From 62-47 sp051954235 (GTDB lineage: Bacteria; Pseudomonadota; Alphaproteobacteria; Rhizobiales; Xanthobacteraceae), in assembly GCA_051954235.1 (NCBI GenBank), contig JBQCHY010000005.1, positions 1-64,000 on the forward strand: 64,000 nt of DNA, in the 5' to 3' direction. Below the pieces are notes generated by a model. The model saw only the letters and a list, made by a program, of their open reading frames with translations, was not told the origin of the DNA and made no database searches. The translations under genes were made by a program, and so were the position numbers. The stretch's first letter is position 1. Every line of letters starts with the position of its first letter. This document shows, piece by piece, positions 8,861 through 18,664 of this stretch.

Positions 8861-9799
8861 CTACTCCTTCACCGCGCCTGTCATGGCCGAGACGTAGTGC
8901 TCAACGAAGAAGGCGTAGAGGATGACCAGCGGCAGCGAGCCGACCAGCGCCCCCGCCATCAGCGATCCCCATTTATAAATGTCGCCGTCGACGAACTCGT
9001 TGACGATCGCGACCGGCACCGTCTTGTTCGGCGTCGATTGCAGGAACGTCAACGCGTAGATGAATTCGTTCCAGCATAGCGTGAAGGAGAAGATGAAGGC
9101 AGAAATCAAGCCGGGCACCGCGAGCGGAATGACAATCTTGATCAAAATCTGCCAGCGCGACGCGCCGTCGATCAAGGCGCATTCCTCCAACTCGTATGGG
9201 ATCGTCTTGAAATACCCCATCAGCAACCAGGTCGAGAACGGGATCAGCAAGGTCGGATAGACCAGGATCAGTGACAGCGGCGAGTCGAACAGGCCATAGG
9301 CCTGGATCACCGACGCCAGTGGGATGAACAGGATCGACGGCGGTACCAGATAGGCGAAGAAGATCAGTACGCCGACGGCGTCGCCGCCCTTGAAACGCAA
9401 CCGCACGATGGCATAGGCCGAGAGCACGCTCGCAATAATCGACAGCGTCGTCGCGCATGCCGCGACATACATCGTATTCCACAACCAGCGCGGATATTCA
9501 GTTTCGAACAGAAGTTTGGTGATGTGCTTGAAGGTCGGATGGATCACCCAGAACGGGTTGTAGTTCTCCATGTCGATCAACTGCTCATCGGGTTTGATCG
9601 ACGTCAGCCCCATCCAGTAGAACGGGAACAGCAACACGACGAGAATGATGAACAGCGGCAGATAGAGCGTTACCAACCGGCGTGGCAGGCTCTCGAGATA
9701 GCTCATGCCCTCGCTGTCGTCGCTTCTAACGACGGCAGCAGCGGCTTGAACCGCGGTTTTGGCCTGATCCTGTGCGTGGGTGGCTGCGGTCTCAGTCAT
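8861..9799 (-). CDS. Carbohydrate ABC transporter permease, second subunit (MalG type)
   Basis: Inner-membrane permease of 312 residues with six predicted membrane segments. The cytoplasmic EAA loop that docks the ATPase is visible as YELEECALIDGASRWQILIKIVIPLAVPG. It follows the MalF-type permease with an 8-bp overlap (the ATG lies inside the end of the upstream gene), a sign of translational coupling. The first 35 residues are a soluble, alanine-rich extension before the first membrane segment. It forms the membrane channel together with the upstream permease; the substrate is inferred from context to be a sugar or sugar acid. Confidence 0.93.
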   Translation of the reverse strand: MTETAATHAQDQAKTAVQAAAAVVRSDDSEGMSYLESLPRRLVTLYLPLFIILVVLLFPFYWMGLTSIKPDEQLIDMENYNPFWVIHPTFKHITKLLFETEYPRWLWNTMYVAACATTLSIIASVLSAYAIVRLRFKGGDAVGVLIFFAYLVPPSILFIPLASVIQAYGLFDSPLSLILVYPTLLIPFSTWLLMGYFKTIPYELEECALIDGASRWQILIKIVIPLAVPGLISAFIFSFTLCWNEFIYALTFLQSTPNKTVPVAIVNEFVDGDIYKWGSLMAGALVGSLPLVILYAFFVEHYVSAMTGAVKE

Positions 9800-10751
9800 T
9801 GTCCGATCCTTGCTGCCACTTGCGGCGCTGCATGCCGAACCAAGAGATCGCGATGGCGGCCAGCAGGAACGGGATCATCGCTGTCGCGATCGCCGCGCCC
9901 TCGCCCAGCCGCCCGCTGAGAATGCCGCGCTGGTAGCTCAGCGTCGCCATCAGATGCGTCGCGTTCACCGGGCCGCCACGGGTCAAGGCCCACACCAGTT
10001 GGAAATCAGTGAAGGTGAACAACACCGAGAACGTCATCACCACCGCGATGATCGGCGTCAGCAGCGGATAAGTGATGTAGCGGAATCGCTGCCAGTCGGT
10101 CGCGCCGTCCAGCGTCGCGGCCTCGTAGAGCGACGGCGACACCGTCTGCAAACCGGCCAGCAACGTGATCGCAACAAAGGGCACGCCGCGCCAAATGTTG
10201 GCGAAGATCACACTGGCGCGCGCCATGTTGGGGTCGCCGAGAAAATTGATGTTATGGTCGATAAGGCCGAGCTTGATCAGCGACCACGATATGATCGAGA
10301 ACTGGGAATCGTAGATCCACCAGAACGCGATCGCCGACAGCACCGTCGGAACGATAAAAGGAACGAGCACGATCGCCCGTATCATCGCTTTGAACGGCAT
10401 GTGACGGTTCAGCAGCAGCGCGAGATAAAGCCCGACCGCGAATTTGATGGCGCTGGCGATGATCGTATAGAGCAGCGTGTTGAACACCGAGAGCCAGAAG
10501 ATGCTGTCGCTCCACAACCACTCGTAGTTCTCCAGCCCGATGAAGATGCCGGTGCGGCCGATACGTTCGTCGGTAAAGCTCATCCAGACGCCGAGCCCGA
10601 GCGGATAGGCGAGAAACAGAATGAGAAACGCTGCCGTCGGCAGCATGAACCACAATGCCAGCCAATTCCGGTTGGTGCGCAAGCGTTCCCACAGGGATCT
10701 GGTGTCCTTATAGACCGCCTGCGCCGGCATCGATGTCTGCATCGTGGTCAT
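9792..10751 (-). CDS. Carbohydrate ABC transporter permease, first subunit (MalF type)
   Basis: Inner-membrane protein of 319 residues with about six membrane segments. The EAA loop is seen in LYEAATLDGATDWQRFRYITYPLLTPI. N-terminal residues 1-30 are soluble. It overlaps the next permease gene by 8 bp and follows the substrate-binding protein gene by 175 bp; that gap contains a strong hairpin and a dispersed repeat. Both permeases belong to the CUT1 family, which handles oligosaccharides, polyols and glycerol-phosphate-like substrates. Confidence 0.93.
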   Translation of the reverse strand: MTTMQTSMPAQAVYKDTRSLWERLRTNRNWLALWFMLPTAAFLILFLAYPLGLGVWMSFTDERIGRTGIFIGLENYEWLWSDSIFWLSVFNTLLYTIIASAIKFAVGLYLALLLNRHMPFKAMIRAIVLVPFIVPTVLSAIAFWWIYDSQFSIISWSLIKLGLIDHNINFLGDPNMARASVIFANIWRGVPFVAITLLAGLQTVSPSLYEAATLDGATDWQRFRYITYPLLTPIIAVVMTFSVLFTFTDFQLVWALTRGGPVNATHLMATLSYQRGILSGRLGEGAAIATAMIPFLLAAIAISWFGMQRRKWQQGSDND

Positions 10752-10811
10752 TCAGTTCCAGCTCCGACCGAACGAAAAATCAAACCAGCGCCTTCGCGCT
10801 GATGCAGCCAC

Positions 10812-10860
10812 GAGCATGATGCCGAAAAGTGCGAAGCGGCTTTCGGACAACATCATGCTC
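10812..10860. repeat. Dispersed inverted repeat (GAGCATGAT family)
   Basis: A 49-bp hyphenated palindrome with ends GAGCATGATG and CATCATGCTC and inner GCCGAAAAG / CTTTCGG, in the gap between the binding-protein and permease genes. This element type is common in Bradyrhizobium-like genomes. It differs in sequence from the other repeats in this window. Confidence 0.8.
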
Positions 10861-10888
10861 CAAATTCTACACCCCACCCCATCAACGA

Positions 10889-10919
10889 AATGCCGGCGCG
10901 GACGATCCGCGCCGGCATT
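10889..10919 (-). terminator. Strong hairpin after the substrate-binding protein gene
   Basis: Perfect 14-bp stem (AATGCCGGCGCGGA with its complement) and a 3-base loop, directly after the stop of the binding-protein gene. There is no T-run after it on the transcribed strand, so it is more likely an mRNA-stabilising or attenuating hairpin than a full rho-independent terminator. Hairpins at this position in ABC operons commonly keep binding-protein mRNA in excess over permease mRNA. Confidence 0.7.
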
Positions 10920-10926
10920 GTCTCGT

Positions 10927-12252
10927 TTAACCGCGGAAGATGCGCTTGGCGTTGCGTTCCGCCGAGGCCATCGCCGTTTTGACGTCCTCGCGGCCGGTCG
11001 CGTAGTTCGCAAACATGTCGACCACCACGAAGTCCGCGATAGCGGCGGCTGCCGCCTCACCCATCTTGCCGACGCCGGCCGGCGTATTCGCTGTTTGCGC
11101 CACGTCGCGATACGGCGTATTTTTCGGATCGGCCGTCCAGATCGGATTCTTTTCGTAATCCAACAGGAACGGTGACAGATAGCCCTGTGCGGCTTCAACC
11201 CACGGATTGAACTGCGACGGCTCAAGCATAAAGGCAGTGAACGCCTTACAGGTCTGCGGGAACTTGGTGAAGTTGTAGACCAGGATCGGGAAGCCGAGAT
11301 GCAGTTCGCGCGTCTTGCCGTCGACACCGGGCGGCAGATGCGCATGGTTCATGTCTTCGGCGATCTGCGGATTTTCCTTCTTCGCCGCGACGTAGATCGA
11401 AATGCCGTTGACGGTGAGATGAAGTTGTCCGGCCAGGAACGCCTTGTTGTTGTTGCTGTCGTTCCACGATGCCGTGCCGGGCACGAAGTTTTCGTAAAGC
11501 TGCTTGACGTATTCGAGCGCCTTGGCGGTCTCCGGCGTGTTGATGACGACCTTGTTATCCTTGTCGATCAGCTTGCCGCCATGCGCCCACAGCGCCCAGT
11601 GCAGCCAGCCGTTGGCGTCACCCGAGGCATGGCCCAGCGCCATGCCGGCCGGCGTGTTGTTCTTCTTCATACCTTTGACGAGATCGAGGAAGCCGCCGAG
11701 GTCTTTCGGGAAAGTCTTGTGGCCGGCGGCTTCGGCAGCCTTCACGCGATAGTTCACAAGTCCGCCGGTCGCCGCCACCGGAATGCCGATCCACTTGCCG
11801 TCCAGCATGCCGTAGGCCTTGCCGGATTCGGCCCACCCGCCGCACTTCTTGGCGAGATAGTCGGCGACGTCGGTCATGTCGGTGCATTTGGTCGGGAACA
11901 GGAACGGCAGCGAATAGAGGCCCCACACCAGATCGAGGCCCTGCCCCGTGTTCGCCGCGACCGAAGCCTTCGGCTGGATATCATCATACGCTTCGTTGGA
12001 AACGTTGATGGTAACGTTGTTGGCCTTCTGGAAGGCATCGACGATCTTCATAAAGGCGACGTCTTCGGCTTCGACGAAACGCTTCCAGCGCAGCAGGTTG
12101 ATCTTGGCACCGGCCTCCGGCTTCCATGGCGCGGTCTGCGCCCATGCCTTGGCGTAACCCAGCAGTTGTTCGCTCGACATGGTGGCCGCGGCGGCCAGCA
12201 TTGTCGCGCCACCCTTGAGCAGCGAACGCCGGTCGGTGATAAAATTGCTCAT
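10927..12252 (-). CDS. ABC transporter sugar-binding protein (CUT1 family)
   Basis: Periplasmic binding protein of 441 residues. The N-terminus has a twin-arginine signal (DRRSLLKGGATMLAAAATM), suggesting export in folded form through Tat. The mature part has the type 1 extracellular solute-binding fold, with KINLLRWKRFVEAEDVAFMKIVDAF at its start. It is the second gene of the importer unit, 91 bp after the ATPase gene. AGGGAGAAG precedes the ATG. The ligand is probably the sugar or sugar acid processed by the dehydratase and dehydrogenases encoded across the locus; the sequence does not say which. Confidence 0.9.
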   Translation of the reverse strand: MSNFITDRRSLLKGGATMLAAAATMSSEQLLGYAKAWAQTAPWKPEAGAKINLLRWKRFVEAEDVAFMKIVDAFQKANNVTINVSNEAYDDIQPKASVAANTGQGLDLVWGLYSLPFLFPTKCTDMTDVADYLAKKCGGWAESGKAYGMLDGKWIGIPVAATGGLVNYRVKAAEAAGHKTFPKDLGGFLDLVKGMKKNNTPAGMALGHASGDANGWLHWALWAHGGKLIDKDNKVVINTPETAKALEYVKQLYENFVPGTASWNDSNNNKAFLAGQLHLTVNGISIYVAAKKENPQIAEDMNHAHLPPGVDGKTRELHLGFPILVYNFTKFPQTCKAFTAFMLEPSQFNPWVEAAQGYLSPFLLDYEKNPIWTADPKNTPYRDVAQTANTPAGVGKMGEAAAAAIADFVVVDMFANYATGREDVKTAMASAERNAKRIFRG

Positions 12253-12343
12253 CGTCTTCTCCCTGCCTTTGTTTGTGATTGTAATTATGGACGTCCCTCA
12301 AAACCCCGATCGTTGTCGTCTTGTTATTGTCGGTTGTGCCGGA

Positions 12344-13408
<1,065 letters not shown>

Positions 13409-13517
13409 CGTTTCCATTCCCTCACGTTTCGGCGTTGTACGGCGCAAACCGTCGCGGCTCTGTTCTCAACTTCCGTTGCGAAAGCTGAATGGGGGCATTG
13501 TCCCTAGTTGGGCCGCC

Positions 13518-13545
13518 ATTATCAATGCGGTGGTAGCGCTGTCAA
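13518..13545 (-). promoter_or_regulatory. Importer promoter overlapped by a LacI-type operator
   Basis: On the minus strand there is a perfect -35 TTGACA (13545-13540), a 16-base spacer and a -10-like GATAAT (13523-13518), pointing at the ABC operon. The palindromic core TGGTAGCGCTGTC (13531-13543) covers the -35 and spacer, so a bound repressor would block RNA polymerase. On the plus strand TTGTCC (13498-13503), a 17-base spacer and ATCAAT (13521-13526) could drive the lacI-type gene, with the same operator near its start point. The same 13-mer recurs at 14660. Confidence 0.65.
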
Positions 13546-13586
13546 TAATCATTTAATCATTCGAACGGCTATGCTATCAGCACCTC

Positions 13587-14618
13587 ATGGCGCGGGCGCG
13601 GACCAGTTCTGGGAAAGTCAGATTGACTGAAGTCGCGAAACTCGCGGGCGTCAGTCCGATCACCGCGTCGCGTTTCTTTCGCAACCCCGAAGCACTCTCG
13701 CCCGGCAAGCGCGAACGCGTCGAGAACGCAGCGCGACAACTCGGTTACGTACCGGATCTCGCCGCGCGCGCGCTGGCCTCGCGGCGCACCGAAGTGATCG
13801 GCGTGCTGATCCCGTCCTTCACCAACAATGTCTTCTCCGACGTGCTGCGCGGCATCTACGACGGATCGGGTGAGAGCCGCTATTCGATCCAGCTTGTCAA
13901 CACGCACTACAGCATCCTTCAGGAAGAGAAGCTGCTGCAACTGTTCAAGGCGCAGCGCCCCGCCGGGCTGGTGGTGACCGGCATCAACCAAACGAATGAA
14001 TCGCGCGCGATTCTGGAGTCGATGAACTGCCCCATCGTCCAGATCATGGAGTTGGGTCCCGACCCCGTCGACATGATGGTGGGATTTTCGCACAATGCGG
14101 CTGCATTTGATGTGATTTCCCATCTTATCGGATTGAATTTCAAGCGCATCGGGTTTCTCGGCGCACGCATGGACCCGCGCGTGCAGCGCCGCCTCGAAGG
14201 CTACACCGACGCCATGAAGCGGGCTTCGCTTTACGATCCGCGCCTGATCATCGCGACGCCGGTGCCGACATCGGTGACGATGGGCGGAACGCTGTTCGCG
14301 GACTTATTGATGAAAGCGCCGGATATCGACGCGGTGTTCTGCGTCAACGACGACCTCGCATTGGGCACACTATTCGAGTGCCAGCGCCGGCAGATTCAGG
14401 TTCCCGAAGACATCGCCATCGTCGGCTTCAACGATCTGGACTACATGGCATCAGCCGTGCCGCCGCTCAGCAGCGTGCGCACCAATCGCTATGACATGGG
14501 CAGGACCGCCATCACGATGGTTATGGACGCAATCGAAGGCAGACGGCCGGCCACGCCGATCGTCGATCTCGGCTATGAATTGATGATCCGCCGCAGTTCC
14601 ACACCGCGCCGCGCGTAA
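13587..14618 (+). CDS. LacI-family transcriptional regulator
   Basis: Regulator of 343 residues. An N-terminal DNA-binding helix-turn-helix (about 12-35, LTEVAKLAGVSPITASRFF, with the hinge helix ARALASRRT) is followed by a periplasmic-binding-protein-like sensor domain (about 68-335). It lies between the divergent importer operon and the dehydratase gene. It is the obvious candidate to bind the two TGGTAGCGCTGTC palindromes flanking it, probably as a repressor released by the transported sugar or its intermediate. The effector is unknown. Confidence 0.93.
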   Translation: MARARTSSGKVRLTEVAKLAGVSPITASRFFRNPEALSPGKRERVENAARQLGYVPDLAARALASRRTEVIGVLIPSFTNNVFSDVLRGIYDGSGESRYSIQLVNTHYSILQEEKLLQLFKAQRPAGLVVTGINQTNESRAILESMNCPIVQIMELGPDPVDMMVGFSHNAAAFDVISHLIGLNFKRIGFLGARMDPRVQRRLEGYTDAMKRASLYDPRLIIATPVPTSVTMGGTLFADLLMKAPDIDAVFCVNDDLALGTLFECQRRQIQVPEDIAIVGFNDLDYMASAVPPLSSVRTNRYDMGRTAITMVMDAIEGRRPATPIVDLGYELMIRRSSTPRRA

Positions 14619-14659
14619 ACCGCCGCCGGCGCGACGATTTTTCCCGCTCCCAGCAAATT

Positions 14660-14672
14660 TGGTAGCGCTGTC
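14660..14672. promoter_or_regulatory. Second operator-like palindrome, upstream of the dehydratase gene
   Basis: TGGTAGCGCTGTC, identical to the 13-mer at 13531-13543, lies 138 bp before the dehydratase start. The core AGCGCT is palindromic, as in LacI/GalR-family operators. A shared operator on both sides of the regulator gene implies joint control of uptake and catabolism. I see no convincing -35/-10 pair next to this copy. Confidence 0.6.
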
Positions 14673-14809
14673 TTTTTGACGTGACTTGGGCCTGCGTCTC
14701 TGGAACAATGCCGCCTCGGCGGCCGCACACGCGGTCCGCTCCAGCATCACGCGCAACCATCGCCAAACAACCCAGGCGAGCCCTGCGAACAGCCACGCGG
14801 GAGGAAACA

Positions 14810-16633
14810 TTGAACAAGAAAACCGATCAGACCACGTCCGCGAACAACTCTCGCCGCAAGCTCCGCTCGACCGAGTGGTTCGACAATCCGCATAATCCGG
14901 CAATGACCGCGCTCTATCTCGAGCGTTATCTCAACTACGGCCTGACGCGAGAGGAATTGCAGTCCGGCAAGCCGATCATCGGCATCGCGCAGACAGGCAA
15001 CGACCTCTCCCCTTGCAATCGGCATCATCTCGACCTCGCCACGCGCGTCCGCGAAGGCATCCGCGCCGCCGGCGGCATCGCAATGGAATTTCCGGTGCAT
15101 CCGATTCAGGAAACCGGCAAGCGGCCGACCGCCGCGCTTGATCGCAACCTCGCTTACATGGGTCTCGTCGAAGTGCTGTTCAGCTATCCGCTCGACGGCG
15201 TGGTGTTGACCACCGGATGCGACAAGACCACGCCCGCATGCCTGATGGCGGCGGCGACCGTGAACATGCCGGCGATCGTGCTGTCCGGCGGACCGATGCT
15301 CAACGGCTGGTTCAACGGCGAACGCAGCGGCTCCGGCACCGTAGTGTGGAGATCGCGTGAGCGACTCGCGGCCGGCGAGATCGACTATGAGGAGTTCATG
15401 CGCATCGTGGCGTCGTCGGCGCCATCGGTCGGCCACTGCAATACTATGGGCACGGCCTCGACAATGAACTCGCTGGCGGAAGCGCTGGGCATGTCGCTGC
15501 CGGGTTGCGCGGCAATCCCGGCGCCGTATCGCGAGCGCGGCCAGATTGCCTACGAGACCGGCACGCGGATCGTCGAAATGGTGTGGGAAGACCTCAAGCC
15601 ATCGGACATCCTGACGCGCGAGGCGTTCGAGAACTGCATCGTCGTCAACTCGGCGATCGGCGGATCGACCAACGCGCCGATCCACATCAACGCCCTCGCC
15701 CGCCATATCGGTGTCGATCTCTCCATCGACGACTGGCAAAAGTACGGTCACGACGTCCCGCTGCTGGTGAACATGCAGCCGGCCGGGTTCTATCTCGGCG
15801 AAGAGTATCACCGCGCCGGCGGCGTACCCGCCGTGATCGGTGAATTGATGCGGCACAAGCGCATCCATGAAGGCGCGATGACCGTCAATGGCCGTACCAT
15901 GGGCGACAACTGCCGCAATGCGCCGAAGCCCGACGGCGATGTGATCTGGAGCTACGACAAGCCGCTGGTGCAGGACGCCGGATTCATCGTGCTGCGCGGC
16001 AACCTGTTCGATTCCGCGATCATGAAGACCAGCGTGATCTCGAAGGAATTTCGCGACCGCTATCTTTCGAATTCGAAGGACCCGAACGCTTTCGAGGGCC
16101 GCGCCATCGTGTTCGAAGGTCCGGAGGACTATCACCACCGCATCGACGATCCCTCGCTCAATATCGACGAGCACTGCATCCTATTCGTACGCGGCGTGGG
16201 GCCCATCGGCTATCCGGGCGGCTCCGAAGTGGTCAACATGCAGCCGCCGGCGGCGCTGATCAAACGCGGCATCCTCTCGCTGCCATGCATCGGCGATGGC
16301 CGCCAATCCGGCACCTCGGGTTCGCCATCGATTCTCAACGCGACGCCGGAAGCGGCTGCAGACGGCGGCCTTGCCATTCTGCAAACCGGTGACATGGTGC
16401 GCATCGACCTCAACAAGGGCAGCGCCAATATCATGATTGACGATGCCGAGGTGAAGCGGCGGCGCGTCGAACTCAAGGCCAAGGGCGGCTTCCCGTACCC
16501 CGCGCACCAGACGCCGTGGCAGGAGATGTATCGCAACACCGTGGGGCAGCATGCCACTGGCGCCTGCATGGAATTCGCGACGCGCTATCAGGACATCGCC
16601 GGCCGCGTCGGCGTCGCCCGCGACAATCACTAA
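14810..16633 (+). CDS. IlvD/Edd-family dehydratase, D-xylonate dehydratase-like
   Basis: I place the start at TTG 14810 because GGAGG sits directly ahead; in-frame upstream codons look non-coding. The product is 607 residues. Iron-sulfur and active-site segments typical of aldonate dehydratases are present: VLTTGCDKTTPACLMAA, APSVGHCNTMGTASTM and DGRQSGTSGSPSIL. The segments WFDNPHNPAMTALYLERYLN and IIGIAQTGNDLSPCNRHHLD are close to Caulobacter-type XylD, which turns D-xylonate into 2-keto-3-deoxyxylonate. Pentonate specificity is therefore likely but not proven, and other aldonates remain possible. It probably forms a unit with the two dehydrogenase genes after it. Confidence 0.88.
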   Translation: MNKKTDQTTSANNSRRKLRSTEWFDNPHNPAMTALYLERYLNYGLTREELQSGKPIIGIAQTGNDLSPCNRHHLDLATRVREGIRAAGGIAMEFPVHPIQETGKRPTAALDRNLAYMGLVEVLFSYPLDGVVLTTGCDKTTPACLMAAATVNMPAIVLSGGPMLNGWFNGERSGSGTVVWRSRERLAAGEIDYEEFMRIVASSAPSVGHCNTMGTASTMNSLAEALGMSLPGCAAIPAPYRERGQIAYETGTRIVEMVWEDLKPSDILTREAFENCIVVNSAIGGSTNAPIHINALARHIGVDLSIDDWQKYGHDVPLLVNMQPAGFYLGEEYHRAGGVPAVIGELMRHKRIHEGAMTVNGRTMGDNCRNAPKPDGDVIWSYDKPLVQDAGFIVLRGNLFDSAIMKTSVISKEFRDRYLSNSKDPNAFEGRAIVFEGPEDYHHRIDDPSLNIDEHCILFVRGVGPIGYPGGSEVVNMQPPAALIKRGILSLPCIGDGRQSGTSGSPSILNATPEAAADGGLAILQTGDMVRIDLNKGSANIMIDDAEVKRRRVELKAKGGFPYPAHQTPWQEMYRNTVGQHATGACMEFATRYQDIAGRVGVARDNH

Positions 16634-16651
16634 AATTCAAGGAGAACAATC

Positions 16652-17386
16652 ATGTCCGGCCGACTGAAAGGCAAACGCGCATTCGTGACCGCGGCAGCGG
16701 CCGGCATCGGCCGCGCCAGCGCCATCGCCTTCGCCCGTGAAGGCGCGACCGTGATCGCGACCGACGTCGACGACAAGCAACTCGCGACGTTGACCAAGGA
16801 AGGCATCGCGGAGGTCGCCCGCCTCGACGCTCGCGACAGCGCGGCCGTCGCGGCCATGGCCAAGCAGGTCGGCACCGTCGACGTGCTGCTCAATGCCGCC
16901 GGCTTCGTGCATCATGGAACGGTGCTGGAGTGCAGCGATGACGATTGGGATTTTTCGTTCGACCTTAATGTGAAGTCCATGCACCGCACGCTGCGCGCCT
17001 TCCTGCCTGGAATGCTCGCCGCGGGCCACGGTTCGATTATCAACATCGCCTCCGCTGCCGGCGTGTTCAAGGCGGCACCCAACCGCTACGTCTACGGCGC
17101 GACGAAAGCCGCCGTCGCCGGCCTCACCCGCGCGGTGGCCGCCGATTTCATCGCCAAGGGCATCCGCTGCAACTGCATCTGTCCCGGCACGATCGAAACG
17201 CCATCGATGCTCGGCCGCGCCGCCGCGCTCGGCGCCGGCGGCCGCGAAATGTTCGTCAGCCGCCAGCCGATGGGCCGGCTCGGCACGGCGGAGGAAATCG
17301 CCTCGCTCGCCGTCTACCTCGCCAGCGATGAAAGCGCCTTCACCACCGGCGTCGCACACATCATCGACGGCGGCTGGACGCTTTAA
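16652..17386 (+). CDS. Short-chain dehydrogenase, BDH2 / 2-keto-3-deoxy-acid dehydrogenase-like
   Basis: Classical SDR of 244 residues with the NAD-binding TAAAAGIG motif, NAAGFVHHGTVLECSDDDWDF, and the catalytic YVYGATKAA. The segments match the BDH2 (DHRS6)-type SDR branch, which also includes bacterial 2-keto-3-deoxy-L-fuconate dehydrogenases. A GGAGAA ribosome site precedes the ATG, 18 bp after the dehydratase. Next to a sugar-acid dehydratase, the simplest reading is oxidation of the 2-keto-3-deoxy acid it makes. That is inference; a sugar or hydroxy-acid substrate remains open. Confidence 0.8.
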   Translation: MSGRLKGKRAFVTAAAAGIGRASAIAFAREGATVIATDVDDKQLATLTKEGIAEVARLDARDSAAVAAMAKQVGTVDVLLNAAGFVHHGTVLECSDDDWDFSFDLNVKSMHRTLRAFLPGMLAAGHGSIINIASAAGVFKAAPNRYVYGATKAAVAGLTRAVAADFIAKGIRCNCICPGTIETPSMLGRAAALGAGGREMFVSRQPMGRLGTAEEIASLAVYLASDESAFTTGVAHIIDGGWTL

Positions 17387-17393
17387 TCACGCC

Positions 17394-17504
17394 GTTGCCC
17401 TTCGAGGCGCGCCGAAGATGACGCGCATCTCAGGGTGACGATCTCTCATTCAAGAGCCGCGTCATCCTGAGGTGCGAGCGAAGCGAGCCTCGAAGGATGG
17501 CAAC
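17394..17504. repeat. Dispersed inverted repeat (CCTCGAAGGATGG family)
   Basis: An imperfect palindrome of about 110 bp between the two SDR genes. The left end GTTGCCCTTCGAGG pairs with the right end CCTCGAAGGATGGCAAC. Inner arms include CTCAGGGTGACG and GTCATCCTGAG. It is of the type found many times in Bradyrhizobium relatives. It ends only 13 bp before the next start codon, so it may affect translation or coupling of the second dehydrogenase. Confidence 0.75.
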
Positions 17505-17516
17505 AGGGAGTAAGCC

Positions 17517-18263
17517 ATGAACAAGATCGATCTCAATGGTCGTTGCGCTGTGGTCACCGGCGGCGCGCAGGGCTTTGGCCGGGCGATCACCGAGCGCTTC
17601 ATCGCCTCCGGCGCGAAGGTCGCAATCTGGGATCACGATATCGCGCTGGCCGAACAGACCGCCAAACAGATCGGTGCAGCGGTGACCGCCATTCAGGTCG
17701 ATGTTTCGGATCTGGCTGCGGTCGAGAAAGCGCGCGACACGACCCTGACCCAACTCGGCAAGATCGACATTCTCGTCAACAATGCCGGCATCGCCGGCGT
17801 CAACAAGACAGTGTGGGAAACCGATTTCGACGAATGGCGCAAAGTGCTGCGCATCAATCTCGATGGTCCCTTCATCTGCTGCAAGGTTATTGTGCCGACG
17901 ATGGTGAAGCAGAATTATGGCCGCATCGTCAACATAGCCTCCATCGCCGGCAAAGAAGGCAACCCCAACGCCGCGCATTACTCCGCCTCAAAGGCAGGCC
18001 TGATCGCGTTGACGAAGTCGCTCGGCAAGGAACTGGCGGGCTATGAGATCGCAGTCAACGCGGTGACACCGGCAGCGGCGAAGACCGCCATCTTCGACCA
18101 GATGACGCAACAGCACATCGACTTCATGCTGTCGAAGATTCCGAAGGGCCGCTTTGTGCTGGTGGAAGAACTTGCCGCAATGGTGGCGTGGCTCGCGTCG
18201 GAAGACTGTGCCTTCTCCACAGGCGCGGTGTTCGACATCTCCGGGGGCCGCGCGACGTATTGA
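17517..18263 (+). CDS. Short-chain dehydrogenase/reductase
   Basis: Classical SDR of 248 residues with the cofactor loop TGGAQGFG, NNAGIAGVN, and the catalytic YSASKAGLIALTKSLGKEL. AGGGAG precedes the ATG. Third gene of the plus-strand catabolic unit. It could act as the sugar 1-dehydrogenase that supplies the aldonate, or on a later intermediate; family membership alone cannot decide. A dispersed inverted repeat separates it from the upstream SDR. Confidence 0.85.
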   Translation: MNKIDLNGRCAVVTGGAQGFGRAITERFIASGAKVAIWDHDIALAEQTAKQIGAAVTAIQVDVSDLAAVEKARDTTLTQLGKIDILVNNAGIAGVNKTVWETDFDEWRKVLRINLDGPFICCKVIVPTMVKQNYGRIVNIASIAGKEGNPNAAHYSASKAGLIALTKSLGKELAGYEIAVNAVTPAAAKTAIFDQMTQQHIDFMLSKIPKGRFVLVEELAAMVAWLASEDCAFSTGAVFDISGGRATY

Positions 18264-18290
18264 TGGCGTAGCAGACGAACCGCCCTATTC

Positions 18291-18363
18291 GTCCTTGCGA
18301 GGAGCGATAGCGACGAGCCAATTCAACTCTTTAAGAGAACCGAATTGCTTCGCTCGCAATGAC
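18291..18363. repeat. Dispersed inverted repeat (REP-like), second copy
   Basis: Palindrome of about 73 bp at the end of the sugar-acid cluster. The left arm GTCCTTGCGAGGAGCGATAG and right arm CTTCGCTCGCAATGAC are related to the element at 8757-8835. The centre has diverged (AATTCAACTCTTTAAGAGAA). Confidence 0.75.
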
Positions 18364-18499
18364 ACACGAATTTACCCAGTTCAGCACGGCGGTTCTGCCG
18401 ATGGCCTTAGGACAGTTGAGTCACACAGCCAGAAGATCGAAAACGTATCCACGGATAGAACATATGCATCTCGGCCGGCGCCTCACTGTTTGGCGCCAT

Positions 18500-18660
18500 C
18501 AGCCCGTGACGGCAATTGAGGTGCGCCTGCCGCCATAAGCTCGGACGGGCGGTAGCGGGCGCGGTGTCGTCTTTCAGGAAGGCATCGTCGGCCATAGTCC
18601 AGACCGTGTGCCCGACACGGTTCTGGATCGTCGCTTCTGGCGAACGGAAGTTCGTTGAGG
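18500..18660 (-). pseudogene. Remnant resembling the N-terminal region of an alkyl/aryl-sulfatase (metallo-beta-lactamase fold)
   Basis: In one minus-strand frame the region encodes NRVGHTVWTMADDAFLKDD followed by APATARPSLWRQAHLNCRHG. This resembles the stretch before the metal-binding domain of BDS1/YjcS-type alkyl sulfatases (VWD...FL...PDTVNPSLWRQAQLN..HGLF). The similarity stops near 18500, the frame then runs on as unrelated sequence to a stop at 18407, and a stop lies just upstream, so only about 50 codons remain. It abuts the 3' end of the flippase gene. Recognition is from memory of the family, not a search. Confidence 0.45.
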
Positions 18661-18664
18661 TTCT

